From Fundicoccus ignavus (GTDB taxonomy: Bacteria > Bacillota > Bacilli > Lactobacillales > Aerococcaceae): a stretch of DNA of 64,000 bases. The notes under the pieces were generated by a model. That model was given only the letters and a program-made list of their open reading frames with translations. It was not told where the DNA came from and did not search any database. Positions within the stretch are counted from its first letter, which is position 1, and each line of letters begins with the position of its first letter. This document shows, one piece after another, positions 8,691 to 16,754 of the stretch. The position numbers and the translations under genes are program-made. The stretch covers positions 19,928-83,927 of the forward strand of contig NZ_WJQT01000013.1 in NCBI RefSeq assembly GCF_009659375.1, given 5' to 3'.

Positions 8691-9389
8691 TTAACGTTTA
8701 TCGAGTTTGTTGGCTAGTTTAAAACCTAACCATTGAATTAATTGGACAAACACGATAATAATCACGATGGCCGTATACATAATATCTGTTTCATAACGTT
8801 GATAACCATAACGGATGGCGAAATCACCAATACCGCCGCCCCCCACTACCCCCATCACGGTAGAATAGGATAAGAAACTAACAAAAGCTGATGTAAATCC
8901 GATGACCAACGAACTACGCGCTTCGACAAATAAAAACTTGATAATCAGTTGCCATAAATCGGCTCCCATAGCCTCCGCAGTTTCAAGTACGCCACGGGGT
9001 AAATCAAGCAATGACTGCTCCACAAAACGTGCATACAAAGCAATCGAAATTAACATAATTGGAAAAGAGGCCGCCACTGGATCTCCCGTTGCTCTTCCAT
9101 AAAAAGCGCGAATGGCTGGCTGCATCGCCACCACCAGTAACAGGAACGGAAAGGATCTGACAATATTGACAAAGATATTCGCAACTGTATAAAACCAACG
9201 GTTCTCTGCCGGTTTACCTTTAGCCGTTAAAAACAGGAGTGTCCCTAATGGCAAACCTAATAGAATGGCTGCCATAGAACCTAAGCCCATCATAATCGTT
9301 GTTTCCTGTAGACTTTCCCACAGCTTTGGCGCAAAATCAAGCAAGCGTTCTAAATATAGTTGGAAAGTTAAGGGGTCATGATTCACCAT
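8691..9389 (-). CDS. metI: Methionine-type ABC transporter permease
   Basis: The 232-residue product has about five to six membrane segments and an EAA loop ETAEAMGADLWQLI (residues about 138-151) that contacts the ATPase, as in MetI. The start at 9389 overlaps the 3' end of metN by 14 bp; GGAGGTG inside metN is its ribosome binding site, so the two are translationally coupled. With MetN and MetQ it forms an importer for methionine or a similar amino acid. Confidence 0.9.
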   Translation of the reverse strand: MVNHDPLTFQLYLERLLDFAPKLWESLQETTIMMGLGSMAAILLGLPLGTLLFLTAKGKPAENRWFYTVANIFVNIVRSFPFLLLVVAMQPAIRAFYGRATGDPVAASFPIMLISIALYARFVEQSLLDLPRGVLETAEAMGADLWQLIIKFLFVEARSSLVIGFTSAFVSFLSYSTVMGVVGGGGIGDFAIRYGYQRYETDIMYTAIVIIIVFVQLIQWLGFKLANKLDKR

Positions 9390-10119
9390 GCTTTAACACC
9401 TCCAACACCCGTTCATGATAACTTTTGGCATCTTTAAATGCTGTATTTGTTTGAATCGCCACAACATCCACGACTTTTCCCGCCTCCATAATTGCGACTC
9501 GTTGGCATAAATTCTGAATCACATCCAATTCATGTGTCACCAGAACAATTGTCATCCCAAACCGCTGATGAGCTCTTTTTAACACAGCCACAATTTCATC
9601 CGTACGATTAGCATCTAAAGCAGAGGTTGGTTCATCACATAATAGAATTTTAGGTTTTGTGATGAGTGCTCTAGCAATCCCAACTCTTTGTTTTTGTCCA
9701 CCCGACAATTGACTCGGATAATGGTGGCGTTTGTCAGCCAGACCCACAAATTCCAATAATTCTTCAATGGCGATCGTATCTTCATAATGATGTAAAGATA
9801 AAGGTAATAGAATATTATCCTCCACCGTCAAATTGTTCATTAAATTAAACTGTTGGAAAATCATCCCAACATCTTTTCGATGTTGGCGAAGTTGTTTTTT
9901 GTTGAAGTGGTCCACTCGTTCATTATCGACCCACACCTCACCTTCATCAATCTGCTCCAAAGCATTGATAAAGCGAATTAAAGTCGATTTTCCTGCACCA
10001 CTTTCACCAATAATTCCGAATATTTCTCTATCATCAATCGTTAAACTAACGTTATCCACAGCTGAGAACATACCTGCTTGACCTTGATACCGTTTAGATA
10101 CTTGCTTTAATTCAATCAA
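9376..10119 (-). CDS. metN: Methionine-type ABC transporter ATPase, short form
   Basis: Standard ABC ATPase: Walker A GESGAGKST (38-46), Q-loop FQQFNL, signature LSGGQ (138-142), Walker B ILLCDEP (158-164). The start is a TTG at 10117-10119 with GGAGGTGTTTTTT just before it; the frame is open for 34 more codons upstream but without a binding site. The 247-residue product stops shortly after the H-loop region. Typical MetN proteins are about 340 residues and end in a NIL domain that senses intracellular methionine; that domain is absent, so feedback inhibition of transport is probably missing. Assignment to methionine rests on MetI and MetQ similarity. Confidence 0.85.
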   Translation of the reverse strand: MIELKQVSKRYQGQAGMFSAVDNVSLTIDDREIFGIIGESGAGKSTLIRFINALEQIDEGEVWVDNERVDHFNKKQLRQHRKDVGMIFQQFNLMNNLTVEDNILLPLSLHHYEDTIAIEELLEFVGLADKRHHYPSQLSGGQKQRVGIARALITKPKILLCDEPTSALDANRTDEIVAVLKRAHQRFGMTIVLVTHELDVIQNLCQRVAIMEAGKVVDVVAIQTNTAFKDAKSYHERVLEVLKHGES

Positions 10120-10194
10120 AAAAACACCTCCAATTGGCTCAATTCCGCCTAAAACGCTTGTGAAAGTAACGACAGGATACACACAAATTGTATA

Positions 10195-10322
10195 ACAGTT
10201 TCTACTTATCCAAGTTAACATTGAAGCGTTTTATTGTCAACTAACTTTCTTGTCTTCCCACCAAGTTTTGAAACAGTTATAAAAACACAATTGATACAGT
10301 TGTTATAGTAACAGTTTGTCAA
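10195..10322 (-). promoter_or_regulatory. metN upstream region with repeated ACAGTT motifs
   Basis: Four ACAGTT hexamers (10195, 10273, 10296, 10311, plus-strand reading), mostly flanked by TAA/ATA, lie within 122 bp upstream of metN. Two minus-strand TTGACA boxes are present at 10317-10322 and 10235-10240, with weak -10 partners. No SAM riboswitch or T-box was recognised. The ACAGTT cluster could be a regulator binding region; this is a guess. Confidence 0.3.
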
Positions 10323-10497
10323 ACAACACCAAACTCGATTGCTTTCGTGTTTAAGTGTTGTGTATCAGTTTCTTACCTAAAAGACGAACGTTTAAATAAA
10401 ACAGGCCTTATTATTATACACTAGGAAAAGATTATTCTAAAACCTCATTATCCAAAACCCGCTTTACAATACTCTAGACTAAGCAGCGTAGAATCAT

Positions 10498-10566
10498 GTC
10501 CCAGTTTTCAAAAGTCGAACATGATAGAGACCGAGTCGTGCTCCAGTTTCAAAAAGTCGAACACGA
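10498..10566 (+). repeat. Two units of the CATGT-CCA palindrome family
   Basis: TCATGTCCCAGTT...GAACATGA and TCGTGCTCCAGTT...GAACACGA are two hairpin units of the family arrayed at 39295-39904, here directly ahead of the GTGTCG repeat. Confidence 0.55.
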
Positions 10567-10590
10567 TTCAAACAAGAAAACCACAGCAGT

Positions 10591-10675
10591 GTGTCGTGTC
10601 CCACGGTCCACGACGATTATATTAAATCCACAAAGTGTTTAAATTGTGTCGGTCAGCAGCCCGACACTCTTTTTG
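10591..10675 (+). repeat. GTGTCG intergenic repeat, copy 1
   Basis: Contains two hairpins, GTCGTGTCC...CACGAC and GTGTCGG...CCCGACAC, joined by CGACGATTATATTA and CCACAA-GTTTAAAT. The same 85-nt arrangement recurs at 42277-42360. Both are followed by a truncated copy of the branched repeat. Confidence 0.65.
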
Positions 10676-10734
10676 CTCTTCATTTTTTTTTGAAGCAATG
10701 AAGCAATTCACTTTTCTTAACAACGTACTTTTCG

Positions 10735-10795
10735 AAAAAAACAATTAGCTGGGCGAAGTACAAAGGCTATAAAATCAATATCAAACATATGAATC
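10735..10795 (+). repeat. Branched intergenic repeat, copy D (3' remnant)
   Basis: Only the right end survives: AACAATTAGCTGGGCGAAGTA and the trailing AAAGGCTATAAAATCAATATC, as in copies E and F. Confidence 0.6.
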
Positions 10796-10800
10796 CATAC

Positions 10801-11100
10801 TCAGAAAACCTCGGCCGAGTCTGAGGTTTTTGAATTTCGGTTAGAAGTTTTAACTTGATTATATCGCTTTAATTTTGTTGGAATTCTTAACGTAGCTCAG
10901 CGACTTTTTTTCCAAAGCGGTATAAAGGGCAATCGGCACAGCTTGGTGTGACTTTGAGCGCAGCGAAGTAGACACACCCTAGCCGATTGAGCTGGAAAAG
11001 CACGAACGTCAGTGAGGCTTTGAAAGCGACCACCGCCTTGGAAAACAATCAGCTGGGCGAAGTACAAAGGCTATAAAATTGATACCAACCATATGAATCC
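10801..11100 (+). repeat. Branched intergenic repeat, copy E
   Basis: A complete copy with CCTCGG leader hairpin. Stems: TTTTTCCAAAGCGG with CCGCCTTGGAAAA, CAATCGGC with GCCGATTG, and GGTGTG with CACACC. Nearly identical to copy F, which follows immediately: a tandem duplication with a period of about 300 bp. Confidence 0.85.
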
Positions 11101-11402
11101 ATACTCAGAAAACCTCGGGCGAGTCCGAGGTTTTTGAATTTCGGTTAGAAGTTTTAACTTGATTATATCGCTTTAATTTTGTTGGAATACTTAACGTAGT
11201 TCAGCGACTTTTTTCCAAAGCGGTATAAAGGGCAATCGGCACAGCTTGGTGTGACTTTGAGCGCAGCGAAGTAGACACACCCTAGCCGATTGAGCTGGAA
11301 AAGCACGAACGTCAGTGAGGCTTTGAAAGCGACCACCGCCTTGGAAAACAATAAGCTGGGCGAAGTACAAAGGCTATAAAATCAATATCAAACATATGAA
11401 TC
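11101..11402 (+). repeat. Branched intergenic repeat, copy F
   Basis: Second unit of the E/F tandem duplication, with the same stems. It lies just beyond the terminator of the downstream ATP-grasp operon. Confidence 0.85.
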
Positions 11403-11411
11403 CTTGTAAAT

Positions 11412-11452
11412 AAAAAAAACTCCAACATTTGTTGATCACACAAATGTTAGAG
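11412..11452 (-). terminator. Terminator of the ATP-grasp/esterase operon
   Basis: Minus-strand CTCTAACATTTGT pairs with ACAAATGTTGGAG and is followed by a run of eight T. Confidence 0.9.
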
Positions 11453-11458
11453 CTCTCC

Positions 11459-12619
11459 TTAAGCAAGTTCCTGAATAAAGTGAACAACTGCCTGCATTTG
11501 ACTCAAAGTATCCGTCACAATAAAATAGCCAAAATCTCCAAATACTCCTTCTGTCATCACGGAACTTACAATGAATTCTCCATACCAAGCATAAATGTCA
11601 TCTTGCGTATAAAGATAATTATTATAGTATTTCCGAGAGACGTAGCCACAATTTTTCCGCTGGCTTAAGTCTGCCGTAAATTGATTGTTGAGGACCACTT
11701 GTGCGTATTGAGCATAAATATCAAGGTTATTCGCGTAATTAAACATCTCAATCATCGGTCCACCGGGTGGTCGACAATTGACTTCCAAAGCAACCAGAGA
11801 TTGGTCACTTTTTAGACGAAAGAATTCGAAATGGAAAAAACGTTCTTTAATCTCGAAAGCTTCGACGCATTGTTTACCTAATTTCCAGATGTCTTCCGGC
11901 ATCTCTTTTGGATATAGCACAAAACTTTCCATATTTTGTGAAATGATTTCTAACGCTGGCTTATCGTAGACCATATTTTGGCTGAAAACGATATTGCCGT
12001 CTTGGTCCGTCAGTCCGTCAAATGTGACGATGTCACCGTCGATAAATTCTTCCATAATAAAGGTTTCGGCTGAATTGCGTTCAACGAAGAAATGTGACAA
12101 CTCTTCATCGCTACTAATGCGCCAAGTATCGCTGGCTCCCACGCCGATATTGGGTTTAATGATGACCGGGTAGCCTAATTCGCTCACCAGTTTGCTGGCG
12201 TCTTCCCAACCTTCGAAAACGCGGCCGTTCGCCACCGGTACATTGATGGAGCGAAATACTGCTTTCATCTTATTCTTTTGTTTAAGTCGATCCATTTCAT
12301 GGGCTTTTAAACCCGGGATATTAAAATCAGTCCTCAAGCGCGCGTCCATTTCGAGCCAGTGTTCATTATGCGATTCAAGCCGATGAACCCCACCATACTG
12401 ATGGGCAAAATATGCAACAGCTCGATACATCTCATGATAGTTTTCCATATCATCCACTCGGTAATATTCAGTTAAAGCTTCTCGTATCAGTGGTGACAAA
12501 TTGTCGTACGATTCATCCGCTATTCCTAATACCGTCGCACCACTTTCCTTGAGGCGTGTCGCAAACAATTGAAAGTTCTCTGGATAATGCGGTGATATAA
12601 TAATAAAATTAAAGCTCAT
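11459..12619 (-). CDS. ATP-grasp ligase, second copy of the operon
   Basis: The 386-residue product has an N-terminal Rossmann-like domain, then an ATP-grasp fold: a central VIIKPNIGVGASDTW loop (about 151-165), hinge MEEFIDGDIVTFDG (about 193-206) and the metal-binding EVNCRPPGG near 292. Such ligases activate a carboxylate as an acylphosphate and join it to an amine or thiol. It is clearly paralogous to the protein at 13460-14629 (shared LESHNEHWLE, ARLRTDFN, and the same end region). GGGAGG precedes the ATG. The last gene of a three-gene operon with an esterase in the middle; the product made is unknown. Carbamoyl-phosphate synthase annotation would be misleading at this size. Confidence 0.85.
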   Translation of the reverse strand: MSFNFIIISPHYPENFQLFATRLKESGATVLGIADESYDNLSPLIREALTEYYRVDDMENYHEMYRAVAYFAHQYGGVHRLESHNEHWLEMDARLRTDFNIPGLKAHEMDRLKQKNKMKAVFRSINVPVANGRVFEGWEDASKLVSELGYPVIIKPNIGVGASDTWRISSDEELSHFFVERNSAETFIMEEFIDGDIVTFDGLTDQDGNIVFSQNMVYDKPALEIISQNMESFVLYPKEMPEDIWKLGKQCVEAFEIKERFFHFEFFRLKSDQSLVALEVNCRPPGGPMIEMFNYANNLDIYAQYAQVVLNNQFTADLSQRKNCGYVSRKYYNNYLYTQDDIYAWYGEFIVSSVMTEGVFGDFGYFIVTDTLSQMQAVVHFIQELA

Positions 12620-12662
12620 CGATTTCCTCCCATGCTACAAATTTGGTTTTGTTCCATGAAAA

Positions 12663-13421
12663 TTATTCGTTTAATTTCCCTTGTTGTTCGAGTACCGATA
12701 AGAAATAAGGCCATTGCTTGCGCCACCAAGGCCAATCGTGGGCTACATCAGAGCCCCAGAAATCAAACCAGCCGGGAATGTTTTTAGCAACAAAAGCATC
12801 TTGCAAACGACTTGTATCATAAATATGCGGGCTTTCCCAGGCACCTTGGCCGACGCAAATAATAAAGTCATTCTGACGATACTGTTCTAGGAACCATGGA
12901 TCCGATAGGTTCCACAGAAAATCAATAGGTGAGTTTTCATAAACAGCGTGGTCATCACCGAAATCACCGGTAAAATAACGTGCATCGTAAACACCACTCA
13001 TAGCGACACAGGCTCCGAATACATCTGGATGCCTCAAGGAAAAGTTCACCGCATGAAAAGCACCCATCGATGCTCCTGCTGTCATTAACTTGCCTTGCCA
13101 AGGTGATTCATGTCGTACTAACGGCACCAGTTCATGAATAATATAACGATCATAGGCATTATGTGCTTGCCCTTTATCAGAAGGGCTCTTCCAGTCAGCT
13201 AGCCAAGAGTCACTATCAAAACTTGAAACGGTATAAATAATTAATTTCCCTCGATTAATAAAATCCGCAGCAGCTTCCACCATCCCAAAATCGCCAAACT
13301 CATGTTGGCTCCCTCCGGATGAAGGAAAGACAATCACGGGTCGCCCTGCATGACCATGTTTGTTAAAATGCATCTCGCGCCCTAAGGCACCACTATAATG
13401 ACTTCTGCTTTCAAAATTCAT
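12663..13421 (-). CDS. Alpha/beta-hydrolase, putative esterase
   Basis: The 252-residue product resembles the esterase D / antigen 85 type of alpha/beta hydrolase. The nucleophile elbow is GASMGAFHA (Ser about residue 118), an oxyanion loop FPSSGGSQHEF lies near 32-42, and SDVAHDWPWWR near 231 supplies the likely catalytic His. No signal peptide, so cytoplasmic. It sits 43 bp from one ATP-grasp gene and 38 bp from the other, each with its own AAGGAGG, so the three are one operon. It could hydrolyse or transfer an acyl or peptide intermediate made by the ligases. Function inferred from the fold only. Confidence 0.8.
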   Translation of the reverse strand: MNFESRSHYSGALGREMHFNKHGHAGRPVIVFPSSGGSQHEFGDFGMVEAAADFINRGKLIIYTVSSFDSDSWLADWKSPSDKGQAHNAYDRYIIHELVPLVRHESPWQGKLMTAGASMGAFHAVNFSLRHPDVFGACVAMSGVYDARYFTGDFGDDHAVYENSPIDFLWNLSDPWFLEQYRQNDFIICVGQGAWESPHIYDTSRLQDAFVAKNIPGWFDFWGSDVAHDWPWWRKQWPYFLSVLEQQGKLNE

Positions 13422-13459
13422 GGTATTCCTCCTTCGCTTACTTGCCGACTCTCTTACAG

Positions 13460-14629
13460 CTATGCATCTATGTAAGCCAGCATATCCAATAACTCGGCCT
13501 TCTCCTTCGCTCTGACAACATACCCATTACGCCCTAGTACCGGCACAAATGCCTCGGGCACTTCAATTAATTTCATCAGTTGATCGCCGCAATGTGCCCG
13601 AACCGCCTCATTATCATGCTTGAAATCACGTCCCGATTTCCGAGAAATATACCCACAATAATATGGCCGCGTCACATCTGCCGTAAACTGATTATGTTGC
13701 ACAATATTGGCATACTCTTGATAAATATCAATGTCATTGGCATAATTAAACATCTCCACCCCAGCCCCACCTGGCGGTCTAAAATTAATTTCCAAGGCCA
13801 TATAACTGCCATCTTCTCGCAAAAAGAATTCAATATGGAAAAATCTTTCTTTCAAAGCAAAAGCTTTAACGATTTTACGCCCCATCTCTTCTAGCTCTTC
13901 GGGAATATCACGACGGATATAGTAGAAGAAACTCGAATTAGCCGAAACCGCATCCAATACGCCCTGATTATAAACATAAGAAGAACTAAAGACGATATGT
14001 CCATTCTGATCGGTCAGCCCGTCATACGAATGAATCGTCCCCGCAATAAATTCCTCCATAATATAGGAAATATTTTCCTGTTTCTGATTCCAAAATGCCT
14101 CTAAATCATCAGCATTATTCACTTTCCAAGTGTCATTTGCCCCGACTCCACTATCAGGTTTAATAACCACCGGATAACCCAGTTCTTTCACTAATCGCTG
14201 AGCATCTTCAAAATCCTTAAACACCCTCCCACGCGCAGCAGGTACACCCACCGCATTAAAGACCGCCTTCATGGAAGACTTACGCTTAATTTGATTCATA
14301 TCCTGACTTTTAAAACCTAGCACATTAAAATCCGTTCTGAGGCGTGCATCCGTCTCTAACCAATGCTCATTATGCGATTCAATCCGATCAATTTTTCCAT
14401 ATTTAAAGGCAAAATACGCCACCGCTCGATACATTTGTTGGTAATCATCCATCGAATCCACTCGATAATACTCCGTTAAACTTTGTTTCAATTCTTGAGG
14501 CAACTCATCGTAAACACCATCACCAATCCCCAACACATTCATCCCCACACCCTTCAACCTCTGGGCAAAATACTGATAATTTTCCGGAAAGTGTGCAGAC
14601 ACTACAACAAAATTCTTTACTCGATTCAA
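13460..14629 (-). CDS. ATP-grasp ligase, first gene of the operon
   Basis: The 389-residue product is a paralogue of 11459-12619. Visible ATP-grasp features are VVIKPDSGVGANDTW (about 155-169), YIMEEFIAGTIHSYDG (about 193-208) and EINFRPPGGAGVEMFNYAN near 297-315. It starts with TTG at 14627-14629: GAGGTGA lies 5-6 bp upstream, whereas the in-frame GTG at 14638 overlaps that site. It is the promoter-proximal gene of ATP-grasp, esterase, ATP-grasp. The two ligases differ in the substrate-facing N-terminal region, so they may perform successive additions. Product unknown. Confidence 0.85.
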   Translation of the reverse strand: MNRVKNFVVVSAHFPENYQYFAQRLKGVGMNVLGIGDGVYDELPQELKQSLTEYYRVDSMDDYQQMYRAVAYFAFKYGKIDRIESHNEHWLETDARLRTDFNVLGFKSQDMNQIKRKSSMKAVFNAVGVPAARGRVFKDFEDAQRLVKELGYPVVIKPDSGVGANDTWKVNNADDLEAFWNQKQENISYIMEEFIAGTIHSYDGLTDQNGHIVFSSSYVYNQGVLDAVSANSSFFYYIRRDIPEELEEMGRKIVKAFALKERFFHIEFFLREDGSYMALEINFRPPGGAGVEMFNYANDIDIYQEYANIVQHNQFTADVTRPYYCGYISRKSGRDFKHDNEAVRAHCGDQLMKLIEVPEAFVPVLGRNGYVVRAKEKAELLDMLAYIDA

Positions 14630-14666
14630 GCAAATCACCTCATTTAATATAATTTAAATTTGTCTA

Positions 14667-14696
14667 ATTATAGCATACCTTCTAATCGTTTTCTAA
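14667..14696 (-). promoter_or_regulatory. Promoter of the ATP-grasp operon
   Basis: On the minus strand TTAGAA (14691-14696), an 18-bp spacer and an extended -10 TGCTATAAT (core 14667-14672) lead into the operon. Confidence 0.6.
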
Positions 14697-14699
14697 TTC

Positions 14700-14723
14700 G
14701 ATTCTAAAGATACCTTTAGAATC
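14700..14723. promoter_or_regulatory. Inverted repeat just upstream of the ATP-grasp promoter
   Basis: GATTCTAAAG-ATAC-CTTTAGAATC has perfect 10-bp arms and ends 3 bp before the -35 box. The position suits an activator or a repressor site. TTCTAA half-sites also occur inside the promoter. Confidence 0.45.
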
Positions 14724-14894
14724 AGTCTTTTTCCCTCAAAAAATTGGAGCCTAAAGGTAGTATTTCCTTTCAATGTTTAAACTCGGCTGCTGAGTCTGAA
14801 TATTGAATGGAATTTGGCTGATTTGGCCACTCTAACTGTCATAAAACGAAACTCAAATATCATTAAGCCAGCGAAAACTTATAATTCCATATAC

Positions 14895-15195
14895 CATGAG
14901 AAAGCCTCGGACGAGTCTAAGGACTTTAAATTCTGTTTGGCAATATAATTTGATTATATCGCTTTACTTTTTTTGGAATATTTAACGTAGATCAACTAAT
15001 TATTTTTCATAGCGGTACCGATACAGATAATGGGCAACGGCGTAGCTTGCTCTGTCTACTTCGCTTTGCTCATAGACAGAGCCTAGCCGATTGAGCTGGA
15101 AAAGCACGAACGTAAGTGAGGCTTTGAAAGCGACCTCCCCCTTGGAAAACAATAAGCTGAACGTATTATAAAGATTGATAAATCAACATAAAACT
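14895..15195 (+). repeat. Branched intergenic repeat, copy G
   Basis: Leader hairpin CCTCGG/CTAAGG, then a branched part from about 14985. The inner arm is longer than elsewhere, GCTCTGTCTA pairing with TAGACAGAGC, and the loop between (TACTTCGCTTTGCTCA) is the reverse complement of the TGAGCAAAGCGAAGTA found in copy A, so the tip of the arm is inverted. Confidence 0.75.
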
Positions 15196-15213
15196 TATAA
15201 AACCTTATACTAT

Positions 15214-15256
15214 AAAAAAAAGAGCAACACCTTCTATCTAAAGAATAATGTTGCTC
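15214..15256 (-). terminator. Terminator of the TPR/HhH gene
   Basis: Minus-strand GAGCAACA pairs with TGTTGCTC and is followed by eight T. Confidence 0.85.
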
Positions 15257-15302
15257 AGTCTCGTTGCGCCCTTAATAAAAATGCAGATGCGAGTATTCCT
15301 AT

Positions 15303-16490
15303 TTACTTCTCTTCTTTGAACTTCACGCCATTATCCAATAATCCTTGGATTGTTCTGGGTCCAATCCCTTGAATCGCCGCAACTTCCTTTTGCGTCTTAT
15401 GTGCTAAGGCTTCAAAGCTCGTAAGTCCTTGCAAGGCTAAAATATGTTGAGGTTTTGGTGCTAAGCCTGCCAATGGTGAGCCTTCGGCTTCATAATTATT
15501 GGCAAAGTCTGTCGTAACGCCTGATGGAAAACTAATAACGTTGTCCTTTTTCTTTTTTTTCGCACGTTGTACTTGTTTAGGTGTTTTAAGTTTCAACGCT
15601 TTTTGCTTCGCAATCTTTCCATATTCTTCTTTAATCCACCCATAGGCATAATCAACACCAGTCAAGAGTGGTATCAATGGTACGATTGCATTAGCAATAG
15701 TCGTTACAGAATTGAACGAATATTGATCTGGACTGTAAATTTCATCTAACAACTCAAAAGGCCAGAAGTCTTCCTTTAATATTTCGTCGAACTGTGGGTT
15801 AATACGATATAAATCAGCGAGTAGCTTACGTGCAGTTTGAAATTCTCCTAAAGCAACAGCTAAACTCATCAACGGGATAACCATCATATCATCTTCCGAA
15901 GCTTCAGGCGTTTGGTAATAAATTTCAGTTGCCGCTTCCCAGTTATAAGTTCTCGCATAAATTGACATTAAGTGATAACGCGCACCTAAATTGTCCATTT
16001 CATTAAAGTCAAAGCAATCTCTAAAGAAAGGTTCCGCCTTAATCAGCATTCCTACGTTAAAAAGATAAGAACCAATAAAATACTTCAACTGCCAATAAGG
16101 ACGTTCTTCAAAGTTTAACCAACCTACTTGATCAGTCTTCAACCAGTTTTTATGAGCTCTTTCATGAACTGTTAAGAAGTGCTTGATTACCTCCTCAACG
16201 CTACCTTCCGCTAACAATATCTCAGCCTCATAGTTATCGGGCCACAATTTTACCGCTTCTTTTAATAGCTTACGCTGTTTTTTTACATTATTTTCATACA
16301 TTGCTTCTTGTAACAAATCCATCGATTTTTCACGGTCCGAAATTGGCCCGTTACTCTTTTTAGGATTACGTTGTCCCTTATTATACTGTTCAATATAAGC
16401 TTCAACTGCATCATCTATTGAAGGATATTTATCTGCATTTTCATCAATAAACTGTTGCAAATTTGCAAAAAAATCATCATTAAAACTCAT
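15303..16490 (-). CDS. TPR-like protein with C-terminal helix-hairpin-helix
   Basis: The 395-residue product is mostly helical. Residues about 50-250 contain degenerate tetratricopeptide-like repeats (for example AKHNWLK/PYWQLKYFIGSYLF and NLGARYHLMSIYARTY regions). A basic KKKKK linker near 315 is followed by a C-terminal helix-hairpin-helix: LQGLTSFEALAHKT and IQGIGPRTIQGLLDNG (about 355-390), a fold that often binds nucleic acid. Start at 16490 with AAGGAG upstream. No membrane segment. A scaffold between protein and nucleic acid is plausible, but no function is known to me. Single-gene unit. Confidence 0.7.
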   Translation of the reverse strand: MSFNDDFFANLQQFIDENADKYPSIDDAVEAYIEQYNKGQRNPKKSNGPISDREKSMDLLQEAMYENNVKKQRKLLKEAVKLWPDNYEAEILLAEGSVEEVIKHFLTVHERAHKNWLKTDQVGWLNFEERPYWQLKYFIGSYLFNVGMLIKAEPFFRDCFDFNEMDNLGARYHLMSIYARTYNWEAATEIYYQTPEASEDDMMVIPLMSLAVALGEFQTARKLLADLYRINPQFDEILKEDFWPFELLDEIYSPDQYSFNSVTTIANAIVPLIPLLTGVDYAYGWIKEEYGKIAKQKALKLKTPKQVQRAKKKKKDNVISFPSGVTTDFANNYEAEGSPLAGLAPKPQHILALQGLTSFEALAHKTQKEVAAIQGIGPRTIQGLLDNGVKFKEEK

Positions 16491-16602
16491 CGCTCACACT
16501 CCTTCTTCCATCATAATTATAGCATGTTGTGAAAACGATGACATCTTAATTATAATTTTTCAATGTTTTTGCAAAATATTTTCGATGAACTTTCTGGAAT
16601 AA

Positions 16603-16661
16603 TTTACTTTAAATTAACATTCTTCCAATATTTTTTACACTTAATTTACAGAAGATTTACG
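16603..16661 (+). promoter_or_regulatory. Pho boxes upstream of the ugp operon
   Basis: TT(A/T)AC(A/T/G) hexamers repeat at 11-bp spacing in two groups: TTTACT 16603 and TTAACA 16614; then TTTACA 16634, TTTACA 16645 and TTTACG 16656. The consensus and period are those of PhoP boxes in Firmicutes (family knowledge). A -10 box TATACT at 16682-16687 lies 20 bp after the last repeat and there is no -35 consensus, which is the layout of a PhoP-activated promoter. Confidence 0.7.
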
Positions 16662-16681
16662 TGTAATTAATACTCAATCGC

Positions 16682-16687
16682 TATACT
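16682..16687 (+). promoter_or_regulatory. -10 box of the ugp operon
   Basis: TATACT downstream of the Pho boxes; the -35 region has no sigma-A consensus, so activation is likely needed. Confidence 0.5.
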
Positions 16688-16754
16688 TGAACTCGTCAGC
16701 TTAAGGTTTTATTAACTTCTGTTGAGTAAAATTTAATAAACGAAAGGAATCGAT

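Noticed and set aside
10122..10420. SAM riboswitch or T-box before metN
   Set aside because: No kink-turn, no T-box consensus and no terminator/antiterminator pair found by eye.
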